From contig NZ_FTMQ01000002.1 of the NCBI RefSeq assembly GCF_900156055.1, forward strand, positions 868,001 to 932,000: a stretch of DNA of 64,000 bases. The letters are read 5' to 3'. Numbering within the stretch: position 1 is the first letter of the stretch; each line of letters opens with the position of its first letter. Positions 47,339 through 56,057 of the stretch are shown one piece after another. The notes below the pieces were generated by a model that saw only the letters and a program-made list of their open reading frames with translations, was not told the DNA's origin and ran no database searches. Origin of the DNA: Rhizobium sp. RU33A. Lineage in GTDB: Bacteria; Pseudomonadota; Alphaproteobacteria; Rhizobiales; Rhizobiaceae. Made by a program: the position numbers and the translations under genes.

Positions 47339-48379
47339 ATGACAGACGAACCGAAAACGACATCACTGGAGCGGCCTCTTGCACTGGTCCTCGGGGCAAC
47401 GGGTGGTATCGGTGGGGCGCTGGCCGCTGCACTCCTGCAGCGCGGCTACCGCGTTCGTGCAATGCACCGCGCACCGGAGCGCCAAGCATTTGCTCGACCG
47501 GCTTACGAGTGGGTGAGGGGTGACGCAATGCGGGCCGAGGATGTCTTGCGGGCAGCGGAAGGCGCAAGCGTCATCGTGCATGGCGTCAATCCGCCCGGCT
47601 ATCAGAACTGGGCCAAGCTCGTATTGCCGATGATCGACAACACGATTGCTGCCGCCCGGGCTGTCGGCGCGCGCATCCTGATGCCCGGTACCATCTATAA
47701 CTTCGGCCGCGATACCTTCCCGATCGTAGCCGAAGCCAGCCGTCAGGAGCCCGAAACGGTCAAGGGTCGCATCCGCGTGCAGCTCGAGCGGCGGTTGGAA
47801 AAGGCGGCGGAGGAAGGCGTGCCCGTGCTGATCGTGCGCGCCGGAGACTTCTTTGGGCCCGATGCCGGCAACAACTGGTTCGCGCAAGGCCTCGTGCAAC
47901 CCGGAAAGCCAGTGCGCTTCGTCGTCAATCCCGGGCGCAAGGGTGTCGGGCATGCCTGGGCCTATCTGCCGGATGTTGCCGAGACCTTCATGCGACTGCT
48001 TGATCGGGCTGATGCTCTGCCACGCTTCGCCCGTTTTCACATGGATGGGTTCTATGATCCGGATGGCACGCAAATGGTGGCGGCGATCGGTCGGGCCGTC
48101 GGCCGGCCGCGCATTCTCACGATTGGCTTTCCCTGGCGTCTGGCGGGGTTTGCCCGTCCCTTCGTGCCCCTGATCCGGGAACTGCATGAGATGCGCTATC
48201 TCTGGCGCGAAACGATCAGGCTCGACAATTCTCGTCTCGTCGAATTCCTTGGGGAAGAGCCCCATACGCCGATCGATGGCGCGGTCAAGGCGACACTTCA
48301 GAGCCTTGGCTGCCTGGTCGAGCCCGATAACCTGACCATGCGCGATCCGATGCTGCGTGTCGCCGGAGGCGAACAATGA
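47339..48379 (+). CDS. NAD-dependent epimerase/dehydratase (atypical SDR) family protein
   Basis: A 346-residue Rossmann-fold protein with the nucleotide motif LGATGGIGGALA and VRAGDFFGPDAGNNWF. The classical YxxxK is not clear (a GTIYNFGRDTF block stands near its place), so catalysis is uncertain. ATG 47339 has CAGGAG upstream. The frame is open for about 150 codons inside the LysR region, but that is antisense to lysR. It overlaps the next gene by four bases. Confidence 0.85.
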   Translation: MTDEPKTTSLERPLALVLGATGGIGGALAAALLQRGYRVRAMHRAPERQAFARPAYEWVRGDAMRAEDVLRAAEGASVIVHGVNPPGYQNWAKLVLPMIDNTIAAARAVGARILMPGTIYNFGRDTFPIVAEASRQEPETVKGRIRVQLERRLEKAAEEGVPVLIVRAGDFFGPDAGNNWFAQGLVQPGKPVRFVVNPGRKGVGHAWAYLPDVAETFMRLLDRADALPRFARFHMDGFYDPDGTQMVAAIGRAVGRPRILTIGFPWRLAGFARPFVPLIRELHEMRYLWRETIRLDNSRLVEFLGEEPHTPIDGAVKATLQSLGCLVEPDNLTMRDPMLRVAGGEQ

Positions 48380-48750
48380 GTGCGGCGGTCAGCAGCATGC
48401 CGTTTCCGGTGCTTGTCTTCAGAGGGCTGGCGATCGTGGTGCTTGGCGGTGTCGCCGGGCAGTTCTTCCTCGCCGGAATGACGGTCTTCGGTGCCGGGGC
48501 AGGATGGGACTTGCATGCGGCAACGGGAGGTGCGCTCGGACTGCCGGTGCTCGCGCTCTTTCTGTTGTCGCTGTCGCAAGCGCTGCGCGGGTATCGCCGC
48601 AGTGGCGCCCTCTTGTTTGCCGTTTATTTGCTTCAGGTCGCGCTTGCTGGGGTCGGTGATGCGTTGCCGATGCTGGGAGCGCTCCATCCGGTCAATGGGA
48701 TGTTGATGGGGTTGATCACTGTAAGGCTGGTCGGCCGCACAGCGCCCTGA
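48376..48750 (+). CDS. Small polytopic membrane protein
   Basis: A 124-residue protein with about four hydrophobic helices and the ending GALHPVNGMLMGLITVRLV; similar small proteins are grouped as DUF6220-like, but I am not certain. Its ATG overlaps the SDR stop (ATGA), so the two are coupled and likely work together under the divergent LysR. Confidence 0.72.
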   Translation: MSAAVSSMPFPVLVFRGLAIVVLGGVAGQFFLAGMTVFGAGAGWDLHAATGGALGLPVLALFLLSLSQALRGYRRSGALLFAVYLLQVALAGVGDALPMLGALHPVNGMLMGLITVRLVGRTAP

Positions 48751-48770
48751 CGATGTCAGACGCCGACAGA

Positions 48771-48797
48771 AGGGCACCCGGCAGAACCGGGTGCCCT
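48771..48797. terminator. GC-rich hairpin between convergent genes
   Basis: AGGGCACCCGG-CAGAA-CCGGGTGCCCT, 11-bp arms, just beyond the membrane-protein stop and before the oxidoreductase stop. No T tract on the plus strand and only a weak one on the minus strand, so termination is likely but may be inefficient. Confidence 0.6.
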
Positions 48798-48804
48798 CGT
48801 CATG

Positions 48805-49905
48805 TCAGGCAAGCGCCGGATAGGTCGTGTAGCCTTCCGCGCCGCCGCCATAGAGCGTGGCCTGATCCAGCGGGTTGAGGGCTGCATCTTCCTTCAGGCG
48901 GCGGACGAGATCCGGATTGGCGATGAAGGGGCGGCCGAAGGCGACGAGGTCGGCATAGCCGCTCTCGACGGCTTCGATCGCAGACGCGCGGTCATAGCCA
49001 TTGTTGGCAATCCAGGCACCCTTGCCGCCAGCATCGCGATAGGCGGACTTGAGCGCCTTCCAATCGAAGGGCAGGACATCGCGCGGACCGCCGGTCGCGC
49101 CTTCGATGACGTGCACGAAGGCGAGGTCGAACTTTGCCAGCGCCTCAACGAGTGCCGTGTAGACGGCCTTCGGATCGGGGTCGGAGACATCGTTGGCCGG
49201 GGTGGTCGGCGAAATGCGGATGCCGGTCTTCTCAGCGCCGATTTCCTTGGTCACGGCTTCGACGACTTCGAGCGTCAGGCGGATGCGGTTTTCGATCGAG
49301 CCGCCGTATTGATCCGTGCGCTGGTTGCTGTTCGAACGCATGAACTGCTCGAGCAGATAGCCGTTCGCAGCGTGGATCTCCACGCCATCGAAGCCGCCTT
49401 CAATGGCAGCTCGTGCCGCCTTGCGGTAGTCTTCGATGATGCCGGCCAGTTCTGCCGTTTCCAGAGCACGCGGCTCGGACGTCTCGACGAATGCGCCGGA
49501 ACCATCGGGATTGAGGATATAGGTCTTGGACTGCGCCGCGATGGCGGAGGGAGCGACCGGAGCGCCACCCTCGGGCTGCAGGCTGGTGTGCGAGATCCGG
49601 CCGACATGCCAGAGCTGCGTGACGATCTTGCCGCCTGCTGCATGCACGGTGTCGGTGACCTTCTTCCAGCCTTCGATGGCTTCGGACTTGTAGAGTCCGG
49701 GCACGTCGGCATAGCCCTGCGCCTGGTGGGTGATGGCCGTACCTTCGCTGATGATCAGGCCGGCAGTCGCACGCTGGCGATAATACTCGACGTTGATCTC
49801 GTTCGGGACGGCCCCCGGCGACCGGTTGCGGGTCAACGGCGCCATGGCGATGCGGTTGGAAACGGGGGTGGTGCCGACGGATGTCGGTTCAAAAAGCTTG
49901 GACAT
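48805..49905 (-). CDS. Old yellow enzyme family alkene reductase (NemA type)
   Basis: A 366-residue FMN-dependent flavoprotein reducing activated C=C bonds or nitro groups with NAD(P)H. Signs are ATSVGTTPVSNRIAMAPLTR, LWHVGRISH, the active-site EIHAANGYLLEQF (His/Asn pair) and YGGSIENR, plus FGRPFIANPDL at the phosphate site. Start and length are standard. It follows an ArsR gene by 61 bases on the same strand. Confidence 0.93.
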   Translation of the reverse strand: MSKLFEPTSVGTTPVSNRIAMAPLTRNRSPGAVPNEINVEYYRQRATAGLIISEGTAITHQAQGYADVPGLYKSEAIEGWKKVTDTVHAAGGKIVTQLWHVGRISHTSLQPEGGAPVAPSAIAAQSKTYILNPDGSGAFVETSEPRALETAELAGIIEDYRKAARAAIEGGFDGVEIHAANGYLLEQFMRSNSNQRTDQYGGSIENRIRLTLEVVEAVTKEIGAEKTGIRISPTTPANDVSDPDPKAVYTALVEALAKFDLAFVHVIEGATGGPRDVLPFDWKALKSAYRDAGGKGAWIANNGYDRASAIEAVESGYADLVAFGRPFIANPDLVRRLKEDAALNPLDQATLYGGGAEGYTTYPALA

Positions 49906-49966
49906 GAAACCTCTCGGGAGTTTCCGACGACGGGAAGGTTGTCGTCGGCACCCCCGATGTGGGGCA

Positions 49967-50260
49967 TCAAAGCGTGGTGTTCAAGGACTTGACGAATTCT
50001 GCAATCGTCTCTTCGTTTCGACGGTACAGAACCCGCTGGCCGACACGCTTGGAACTGATCAGGCCTGCGCGCTGAAGCGTGGCAAGATGGGCTGAAACCG
50101 CGGATTGTGACAGGCCGGACCGCTCGAACTGGCCGGCGCTGATGCCATCGGCCGCATCCTCTTTGGGAACCCCGAAATACTCCTTTGGTTCTTTCAGCCA
50201 AACCAGCATTTCCATGCGCACCGGGTGAGCCAGCGCTTTCATCACGTCCTCCAGGAACAT
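49967..50260 (-). CDS. ArsR family winged-helix repressor without cysteines
   Basis: A 97-residue protein with ArsR/SmtB plan (MKALAHPVRMEMLVWL, then LSQSAVSAHLATLQRAGL recognition helix and RVGQRVLYR wing). It contains no cysteine at all, so the classic metal-sensing Cys site is missing; a redox-free small-molecule signal is likelier. GGAGGGGAC precedes the ATG. It leads a probable unit with the old yellow enzyme. Confidence 0.9.
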   Translation of the reverse strand: MFLEDVMKALAHPVRMEMLVWLKEPKEYFGVPKEDAADGISAGQFERSGLSQSAVSAHLATLQRAGLISSKRVGQRVLYRRNEETIAEFVKSLNTTL

Positions 50261-50390
50261 GTCCCCTCCAAATCGTCTGCATTTTCAGTCTGCTGCGGAG
50301 ACATCTCTGCCGTCGGGCACTGAGAGGCCCGGCGTCAGTTCCGCCAGACGCTGTAACGGCTCGAGGGATCTATTGTTCCAACAAAATAAC

Positions 50391-50508
50391 AAAAAAAGAG
50401 GGCCACCGGAAAAACCAGGGCCCTTTGAATTGTGAAGGTCAAAAACCTCCAGAGGGGAACAGCTGCTGCGGTGGAACTGGGAGGAAAAAGCCACCATGTG
50501 CATCAGCT
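50391..50508 (-). ncRNA. abcR: AbcR-like trans-acting small RNA (alpha-r15 family)
   Basis: About 118 nt on the minus strand between arsR and the LysR gene. Folding by eye gives hairpin 1 (AGCTGATGC...GCAGCAGCT outer stem, GGTGG/CCACC inner stem) exposing a CCTCCCAG anti-ribosome-binding-site loop; a second unpaired GTTCCCCTCT motif before a GAGGT/ACCTT hairpin; and a terminator (GGGCC/GGCCC) followed by seven T residues. Structure, both C/U-rich loops, length and the lsrB/vtlR neighbour match AbcR sRNAs of Agrobacterium, Sinorhizobium and Brucella, which repress ABC-transporter mRNAs with Hfq. The 5' end is estimated. Confidence 0.87.
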
Positions 50509-50558
50509 GCGTGCGATATGATGGTTTTTTGTGCAGTGAACAATGCTTTTTTATGCAT
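50509..50558 (-). promoter_or_regulatory. Promoter and LysR-type site in front of abcR
   Basis: On the minus strand an inverted pair ATGC-N8-GCAT (50558-50543) is followed by possible -35 TTGTTC and -10 ATATCG hexamers 18 bases apart, ending near the predicted RNA start. An ATGC/GCAT dyad at this distance suits a LysR activator such as VtlR/LsrB, encoded next door. The rest of 50261-50623 holds the arsR leader and no gene. Confidence 0.5.
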
Positions 50559-50601
50559 GTCAGGCATGCACGATGCGCAAGTCTGTGTGCGCAACCTACT
50601 A

Positions 50602-50625
50602 AAAGGCAGCCGAACGGCTGCCTTT
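50602..50625 (-). terminator. Terminator of trxB-lsrB
   Basis: AAAGGCAGCC-GAAC-GGCTGCCTTT, 10-bp arms overlapping the end of the LysR gene and followed on the minus strand by a short T run. Confidence 0.75.
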
Positions 50626-51520
50626 AGAAGTTCCAGTTGCGGGCCTTAGCGACGATGAAGTCCCTGAAAGCCTTGAGCTTTGCTGCGTTCTTAATCTCGT
50701 CGGGATAGCAGAAATAGGTGTCGAAGGAAGGCACGTCGGCACTGGTGACCAGCTGCAGCAGACCCGGATCGCGGCCGACGATGTAGTCCGGGAGCATGGC
50801 GATGCCGATACCCAGAAGACAGGCGCGCTTGATCGAGGTCAGACTGTTGATCTGCAGATGCGGCAAGCGCGGATTGTCGGACGAGCGGCCGGCGACTTCC
50901 AGCCAGTTGACGTCCAACAGGTAATTCGGTGCCGGTTCGCCGAAGGTGATGATGCGGTGGTTATCGAGATCCTCGATCGACTGCGGCTCGCCGTAGCGGT
51001 TGATGTAGGAGGGGGCCGCATAGACGTGCATATGCACGGTGAACAGCTTGCGCTGGATGAGGTCCGACTGTTGCGGCTGGCGCAGCCGGATGGCGCAGTC
51101 GGCATGGCGCATGTTGACGTCCAATTCCTCATTGTCGAGGAGCAACTGGATCGACATGTCAGGGTAGAGCTGCAGGAACTCCTGCACCTTGTCGGTCAGC
51201 CAGCCCTGGCCGAGGCCGACAGTGGTCGTGACCCGCAGCTTTCCGGAGGGCTTTTCGGTCGTCTCGGTCAACTGCATCTTGACTGTCTGCAGCTTCAGCA
51301 GAACGTCATGGGCGGTGCGATAGAGCAGTTCGCCCTGTTCGGTCAGGATCAGGCCGCGCGCATGGCGGTGGAAAAGCTTGACGCCGATGTCCTGCTCCAG
51401 GGAGGAGACCTGGCGGCTGATCGCCGACTGGGACAGGTGCAGCTTGTCGGCCGCGTGGGTGAAGGACCCAGCTTCGGCGGCCGCATGAAAAATGCGCAGT
51501 TTGTCCCAGTCCAGCGGCAT
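50624..51520 (-). CDS. lsrB: LysR family regulator LsrB/VtlR
   Basis: A 298-residue LysR regulator. The N-terminus LDWDKLRIFHAAAEAGSFTH, helix-turn-helix LHLSQSAISRQVSSLEQDIG and position between trxB and an AbcR-type RNA match LsrB of Sinorhizobium (symbiosis, redox and LPS control) and VtlR of Brucella/Agrobacterium, which activates abcR genes. ATG 51520 has GAGAGGGGG upstream; another ATG is five codons earlier. It starts 21 bases after trxB and ends about 115 bases before the sRNA. Confidence 0.9.
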   Translation of the reverse strand: MPLDWDKLRIFHAAAEAGSFTHAADKLHLSQSAISRQVSSLEQDIGVKLFHRHARGLILTEQGELLYRTAHDVLLKLQTVKMQLTETTEKPSGKLRVTTTVGLGQGWLTDKVQEFLQLYPDMSIQLLLDNEELDVNMRHADCAIRLRQPQQSDLIQRKLFTVHMHVYAAPSYINRYGEPQSIEDLDNHRIITFGEPAPNYLLDVNWLEVAGRSSDNPRLPHLQINSLTSIKRACLLGIGIAMLPDYIVGRDPGLLQLVTSADVPSFDTYFCYPDEIKNAAKLKAFRDFIVAKARNWNF

Positions 51521-51540
51521 GCCGCCCCCTCTCATGGCGG

Positions 51541-52518
51541 TTATTCCGCGGCTTGTTGTGTCTCGACGGGCAGGGCCGAGAGGTAACGTTCGGCCTCGAG
51601 CGCTGCCATGCAGCCCATGCCGGCGGCGGTGATCGCCTGGCGGTAGACGTCGTCGGTCACGTCACCGGCGGCAAAGACGCCGGGCACGTCGGTTGCCGTC
51701 GAATCTGGCGCAGTCCAGAGATAGCCGTTCGACTTCAGCTTCAGCTTGTCCTTGAACAGTTCGACGGCCGGCGCATGGCCGATGGCGACGAAGACGCCGT
51801 CGATCGGCATGTCGGTGACGGCACCGGTCAGCGCGTCCTTGAGCCTGACGCCGGAGACAGACGGCGGCATCGGCGGCTTGGCCGGGGCGCCAGTGATTTC
51901 CTCAACGGTCGTGTTCCAGAGGACGCGGATGTTCTCCTTGGCGAAGAGGCGTTCCTGCAGGATCTTTTCCGAGCGGAAACTGTCACGGCGATGCACGACA
52001 GTGACCGACTTGCAGATATGCGAGAGGTAGAGGGCTTCCTCGACAGCCGAGTTGCCGCCGCCGACGACGATAACGTCCTTGTTGCGATAGAAGAAGCCGT
52101 CGCAGGTGGCACAGGCGGACACGCCGAAGCCCTGGAAATGCTGCTCGCTCTCGATGCCGAGCCACTTGGCCTTGGCGCCGGTGCAGATGATCAGCGTGTC
52201 AGCGGTCCAGATCTGGCCGCCGTCGGTCTTCACGGTGAACGGACGATGGCTGGTGTCCACCTCGGTCACGAGATCGCTGACGATTTCCGTGCCGACATGG
52301 ACCGCCTGATTGAGCATCTGCTCCATCAGCCAGGGGCCCTGGATCGGATCGGCAAAGCCCGGGTAATTCTCCACATCCGTGGTGATCATCAGCTGACCAC
52401 CCTGTTCCATGCCGGCGATCAGAACCGGCTTCAGCATGGCGCGGGCGGCATAGATCGCAGCGGTGTAGCCGGCAGGGCCGGAGCCGATGATCAGCACCTT
52501 GGTGTGGCGGGCAGTCAT
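51541..52518 (-). CDS. trxB: Thioredoxin-disulfide reductase
   Basis: A 325-residue FAD/NADPH enzyme keeping thioredoxin reduced. FAD motif LIIGSGPAGYTAAIYAARA, redox-active CATC at 136-139, NADPH motif VVGGGNSAVEEALYL and C-terminal FAAGDVTDDVYRQAITAAG are all present. ATG 52518 is the family start, preceded by AAAGGAAG; the open frame upstream is not coding. First gene of trxB-lsrB and divergent from lrp. Confidence 0.97.
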   Translation of the reverse strand: MTARHTKVLIIGSGPAGYTAAIYAARAMLKPVLIAGMEQGGQLMITTDVENYPGFADPIQGPWLMEQMLNQAVHVGTEIVSDLVTEVDTSHRPFTVKTDGGQIWTADTLIICTGAKAKWLGIESEQHFQGFGVSACATCDGFFYRNKDVIVVGGGNSAVEEALYLSHICKSVTVVHRRDSFRSEKILQERLFAKENIRVLWNTTVEEITGAPAKPPMPPSVSGVRLKDALTGAVTDMPIDGVFVAIGHAPAVELFKDKLKLKSNGYLWTAPDSTATDVPGVFAAGDVTDDVYRQAITAAGMGCMAALEAERYLSALPVETQQAAE

Positions 52519-52756
52519 GTCGCTTCCTTTCAATGCGCGGTCTTCGTCTTCGATCGGGGGTATCAAGCGCAGGCAAGCCCGACCGTTGCGCAACTGTCGC
52601 CCATTTAGGATCGAAGCGACAAGCAATTCAAGGCATGGCCCGGCATTAGCAACAGAGCTTTGCGCGTCGGCGCAATAATTGTGCGTGAACGCGGAGGATT
52701 CTTGCCAATTACGTCTGAAGGAGTAGATATCGCACACATCTTCAAAAGGATCGACC

Positions 52757-53224
52757 GTGCTCAAGGTAGAACTCGACGCCATCGACCTGCGCATTCTGAA
52801 AGAATTGCAGCGGGACGGGCGCATGACCAATGTGGAACTCTCCGAACGTGTCGGCATCTCGGCGCCGCCCTGCCTGCGCCGGGTGCGTAAACTCGAGGAG
52901 GCCGGCGTGATCGAAAGCTATCACGCTATTCTGAATGCCAGCCGGCTGGGTTATGATCTCGTTGCCTTCTGCATGGTGGGATTGAAGCACCAGTCGGAAG
53001 CCAATCTGAAGGCCTTTGCGGCGGCGACCGACAGCTGGCCGATCGTCCGTCAGGCCTGGATGGTGAACGGCGACAGCGATTTCCTGCTACATTGCGTGGC
53101 GGAAAACCTGACGCGTTTCCAGGACTTCGTGATCGAGGTTTTGACGGCGAACGAACATGTCGACACGGTCAGGACGATGCTGACGATCCGGCAGGTGAAG
53201 AAGGTTGGTCTGGTGGAGATCTAA
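52757..53224 (+). CDS. lrp: Lrp/AsnC family transcriptional regulator
   Basis: A 155-residue regulator: winged helix (LDAIDLRILKELQRDGRMTN, recognition ISAPPCLRRVRKLEEAGVI) plus a RAM effector domain. GTG 52757 follows AAAAGGA. Rhizobia keep an lrp gene beside the lpsB core-LPS genes and trxB, exactly as here. Likely senses leucine or another amino acid; targets unknown. Confidence 0.92.
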   Translation: MLKVELDAIDLRILKELQRDGRMTNVELSERVGISAPPCLRRVRKLEEAGVIESYHAILNASRLGYDLVAFCMVGLKHQSEANLKAFAAATDSWPIVRQAWMVNGDSDFLLHCVAENLTRFQDFVIEVLTANEHVDTVRTMLTIRQVKKVGLVEI

Positions 53225-53233
53225 GCGATCGGC

Positions 53234-54190
53234 TCAGAAGGGCTTAAGCGCTTCCGCCAGTCTTGTGCGGAAGCCTGTGTCGATCTCGATGAAACGTTGG
53301 CGCGCAGCACTTCCCAGCGCCTGTTTCTGCGCGACGTCCATGGTCAGCATATCATTGATGACCGTCTCCATCGCTTGGAGATCAACGAGATAGCTGGTGC
53401 CCAGATGCCTGGGCTCCGTGTGTCCATAGGGAATGAGGATGCCGCAATCGGCGGTCACGTGCTCGTTCATCGGCGGGCCGTCGGTGGTGACTGTCACTGC
53501 CCCGACGGAGAGGGCTTCGACGAGATGATGCCCCCAGCCTTCCGAGCGAGAGGGGCAGAGGTGGATCCCGCAGCTGTTCTGCCATTGCCTGAGTTCGGCA
53601 TCGGTGATGTAGCCGCTGACCAGACGGATATTGGGGATCCCGGCGGCCTTCGGATGCGGATCGCGCTGGACCAGAACCAGTTCCGGCCATTCCGGATGAC
53701 GGGACCACAATTCGATGACGTCTTCCGTGCCCTTCAGCGTGCTGCCGCCGGCCAGATGAAAGAAGCTGTTCCAGTTTTTGGCAATGCTCTTGTCGTACCG
53801 GTCTTCAGAGGTGAAGCCGACATAGGCAGTGGGGGCGCCGAGGCTGTGGAAAATCTCTTCGGCATGGCGGCTCTTGGCCAGAACCAGGTCAATGCCCTTC
53901 AGTCGGCCAATGTGGCGGCGCGGAAAGCGCTCCTGGTTCGGGCAGAGCAAGTTGAACCTGCTGGCGGTGAACCAGTGCGGAAAGGCGCGTTCGATATGGA
54001 TGATGGTTTTGGCCTGCTTGCGGCCGAGGATCCGGTCGAAAAACTTTCGCGCCCGGATGCCCTTGGTTGCCACACCCTCGGAGCGGCCGATGGAGGCCAG
54101 CGCTTCGATCAGCAGCGACGTGTCGCGCGTCAGTCCGAAACTGTTGTCCTTGTTGACGATGAGGATGTCGAAGAGATCGCGGTCGCCCAT
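53234..54190 (-). CDS. Glycosyltransferase, LPS-core cluster
   Basis: A 318-residue GT-B-type protein; the C-terminal donor-site block reads LCPSRSEGWGHHLVEALSVGAVTVTTD-like (key GWGHHLVEALS) and the middle KGTEDVIELW fits sugar-nucleotide transferases. It lies three bases after the LpsB-like gene, so it probably adds another core sugar; it could correspond to one of lpsE/lpsD of Sinorhizobium. Donor and acceptor are unknown. Confidence 0.78.
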   Translation of the reverse strand: MGDRDLFDILIVNKDNSFGLTRDTSLLIEALASIGRSEGVATKGIRARKFFDRILGRKQAKTIIHIERAFPHWFTASRFNLLCPNQERFPRRHIGRLKGIDLVLAKSRHAEEIFHSLGAPTAYVGFTSEDRYDKSIAKNWNSFFHLAGGSTLKGTEDVIELWSRHPEWPELVLVQRDPHPKAAGIPNIRLVSGYITDAELRQWQNSCGIHLCPSRSEGWGHHLVEALSVGAVTVTTDGPPMNEHVTADCGILIPYGHTEPRHLGTSYLVDLQAMETVINDMLTMDVAQKQALGSAARQRFIEIDTGFRTRLAEALKPF

Positions 54191-54193
54191 CGG

Positions 54194-55291
54194 TCAAACG
54201 GTTCCGGATGTTGCAGGCTTGGGGTGCGTGCTGGCGGGGGACAGGGCAGTGCCGAGCAGGCCTGCATAGACTTCGGCCAGCTGATCCGCTTCGCGTTCCA
54301 GCCCGAAAGCCGCCTCCACATGTTCGCGCCCGCGTCGACCGGCCAGTATCGCCTTTTGTGGTTCGAGAAAGGGCGAGATTGCGTCGCGCAGGCGCTCAAA
54401 GTCGCCGGCCGGCACGACGGAGCCGGTCTCACCCTCAACGATCATCTCTGCATATGCGCCGGCGTCACTTGCGACCACGGCGGTGCCGGAGGCCATGGCT
54501 TCGAGCGGCGTCAGGCCGAAGCCCTCGTTGCGCGAGGGAGCGACGTAGAGCTTCAGGCGGCGATACCAGGGCTTTATGTCATCGACTTCGCCAAGGAAAC
54601 GGATGCGGTCTGTCAGGCCTGAAGCCGCGATGTCGGCCTTCAGCTTGTCTGCAAAGGCCGTGTGTTCGCCGGTGATCCGGCCTGAAATGACGGCCGTCCA
54701 TTCCGGATAGCTCGGAAGGAGCTCGATCATCGCCCGGACGAAGAGATCCGTGCCCTTCTGATGGCGCACCCGGCCGAAACATCCGACCAGATGCCGGCCC
54801 TTCAGATCTTCGGGAAGGCTCGTGTCGAGCTCGTCCGACGGATGGAACAGCTGAAGGTCCACACCGTGGCGAATGACGCGATGCGGGACCTTGAGAAAAG
54901 AACCGGACTTTCCGTTCGTCGCAACCACGCCATCCATCTTCGAGATGAGCCAGCGAGTATAGCGGCTGTGATGCCTTTGGGCCGCAGACGTGAAAAGCAG
55001 CTTCAGCGGCATGCGGAAGATGTCGCGGAGGATCAGGCCCACCAGCATCTCGTTGTTGCGACGGGCATGCCAAACGCGGGCAGGCGTAGCGTTCGGCCTC
55101 TTCCAGAGACCGGGCAGCTCGGCCCAGCGCATTTTTGGCAGGTGATCGGGCAGGCCGGGACCAAGCGTCAGGATGCCCAGACCCTGGCGTCTTTGTTCCG
55201 GCACGAGCTGGATCACGGTCGATGTCACGCCGGAGAGGCGCCGCTTGAAATGCGGCGCAATCACCGTGATGTCGTCGAGGGATTGCGCCAC
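54194..55291 (-). CDS. lpsB: LPS core mannosyltransferase, LpsB/LpcC-like (GT4)
   Basis: A 365-residue GT4 enzyme. The N-terminus FKRRLSGVTSTVIQLVP, RVWHARRNNEMLVG, FTSAAQRHHSRYTRWLI and donor-site APSRNEGFGLTPLEAMASG closely resemble LpcC/LpsB, which adds mannose to the Kdo-containing inner core of rhizobial LPS and is needed for symbiosis. GTG start at 55291, 22 bases after greA; another glycosyltransferase follows three bases on. Confidence 0.85.
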   Translation of the reverse strand: MAQSLDDITVIAPHFKRRLSGVTSTVIQLVPEQRRQGLGILTLGPGLPDHLPKMRWAELPGLWKRPNATPARVWHARRNNEMLVGLILRDIFRMPLKLLFTSAAQRHHSRYTRWLISKMDGVVATNGKSGSFLKVPHRVIRHGVDLQLFHPSDELDTSLPEDLKGRHLVGCFGRVRHQKGTDLFVRAMIELLPSYPEWTAVISGRITGEHTAFADKLKADIAASGLTDRIRFLGEVDDIKPWYRRLKLYVAPSRNEGFGLTPLEAMASGTAVVASDAGAYAEMIVEGETGSVVPAGDFERLRDAISPFLEPQKAILAGRRGREHVEAAFGLEREADQLAEVYAGLLGTALSPASTHPKPATSGTV

Positions 55292-55313
55292 AGAGGAGCC
55301 CTTCCGGCCTAGA

Positions 55314-55790
55314 TCAACCCCACTTGACCGCGAGGATTTCGTAGGCCTTGGAGCCGCCGGGGGCGACGACTTCGATGCTGTCGCCAGCTTCCTTGCCGAT
55401 CAGCGCGCGGGCGATCGGCGAGGAGATCGAGATGCGGCCGGCCTTCACGTCGGCTTCCTGGTCGCCGACGATCTGGTAGGTCTTCTCTTCCTCGGTGTCT
55501 TCGTCCATCAGCTTGACTGTCGCGCCAAACTTGATCTTCGAGCCAGACATCTTCGAGAGGTCAATGACCTCTGCGCGGGCGATCAGGTCTTCCAGTTCGC
55601 CGACGCGGCCCTCATTGTGGCTCTGTGCTTCCTTGGCGGCGTGATATTCCGCATTTTCGGAAAGGTCGCCATGAGCGCGCGCCTCGGCGATTGCCTCGAT
55701 GATGCGCGGACGCTCTTCCTGCTGACGCCAGCGCAGCTCTTCGCTGAGCTTTTCGAAACCGTTCTGCGTCATCGGTACTTTGTCTACCAT
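55314..55790 (-). CDS. greA: Transcription elongation factor GreA
   Basis: A 158-residue factor that restarts backtracked RNA polymerase: coiled-coil hairpin with acidic tip ([20 protein letters not shown]) and C-terminal FKBP-like domain ([18 protein letters not shown]). ATG 55790 gives exactly the family length and has AAGGA upstream. Leads a probable greA-lpsB-glycosyltransferase unit. Confidence 0.96.
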   Translation of the reverse strand: MVDKVPMTQNGFEKLSEELRWRQQEERPRIIEAIAEARAHGDLSENAEYHAAKEAQSHNEGRVGELEDLIARAEVIDLSKMSGSKIKFGATVKLMDEDTEEEKTYQIVGDQEADVKAGRISISSPIARALIGKEAGDSIEVVAPGGSKAYEILAVKWG

Positions 55791-56057
55791 TTCCTCTTCC
55801 TTCGTCTTCATGGCCGCGAGAGCGGGCACAAAAGAAAACAGGTTCCGAAGCAAAGCTGCGGAACCAGTCACAAATCACGTTACGGCAGACTATAGCAGAA
55901 TGCTTTGCGCAATTTCCAGAGTTTTCGTCGGGCGCTTCCGAAAGCCGACCTGACGGCGAGAAAAATCAGCGAAATCAACGATCATGGTGCCCGGTGGACG
56001 TAATGTCGCAAGGTGAAAACTTGACCATTGTCGTTGGAACGTATAGAGAACATTCCC

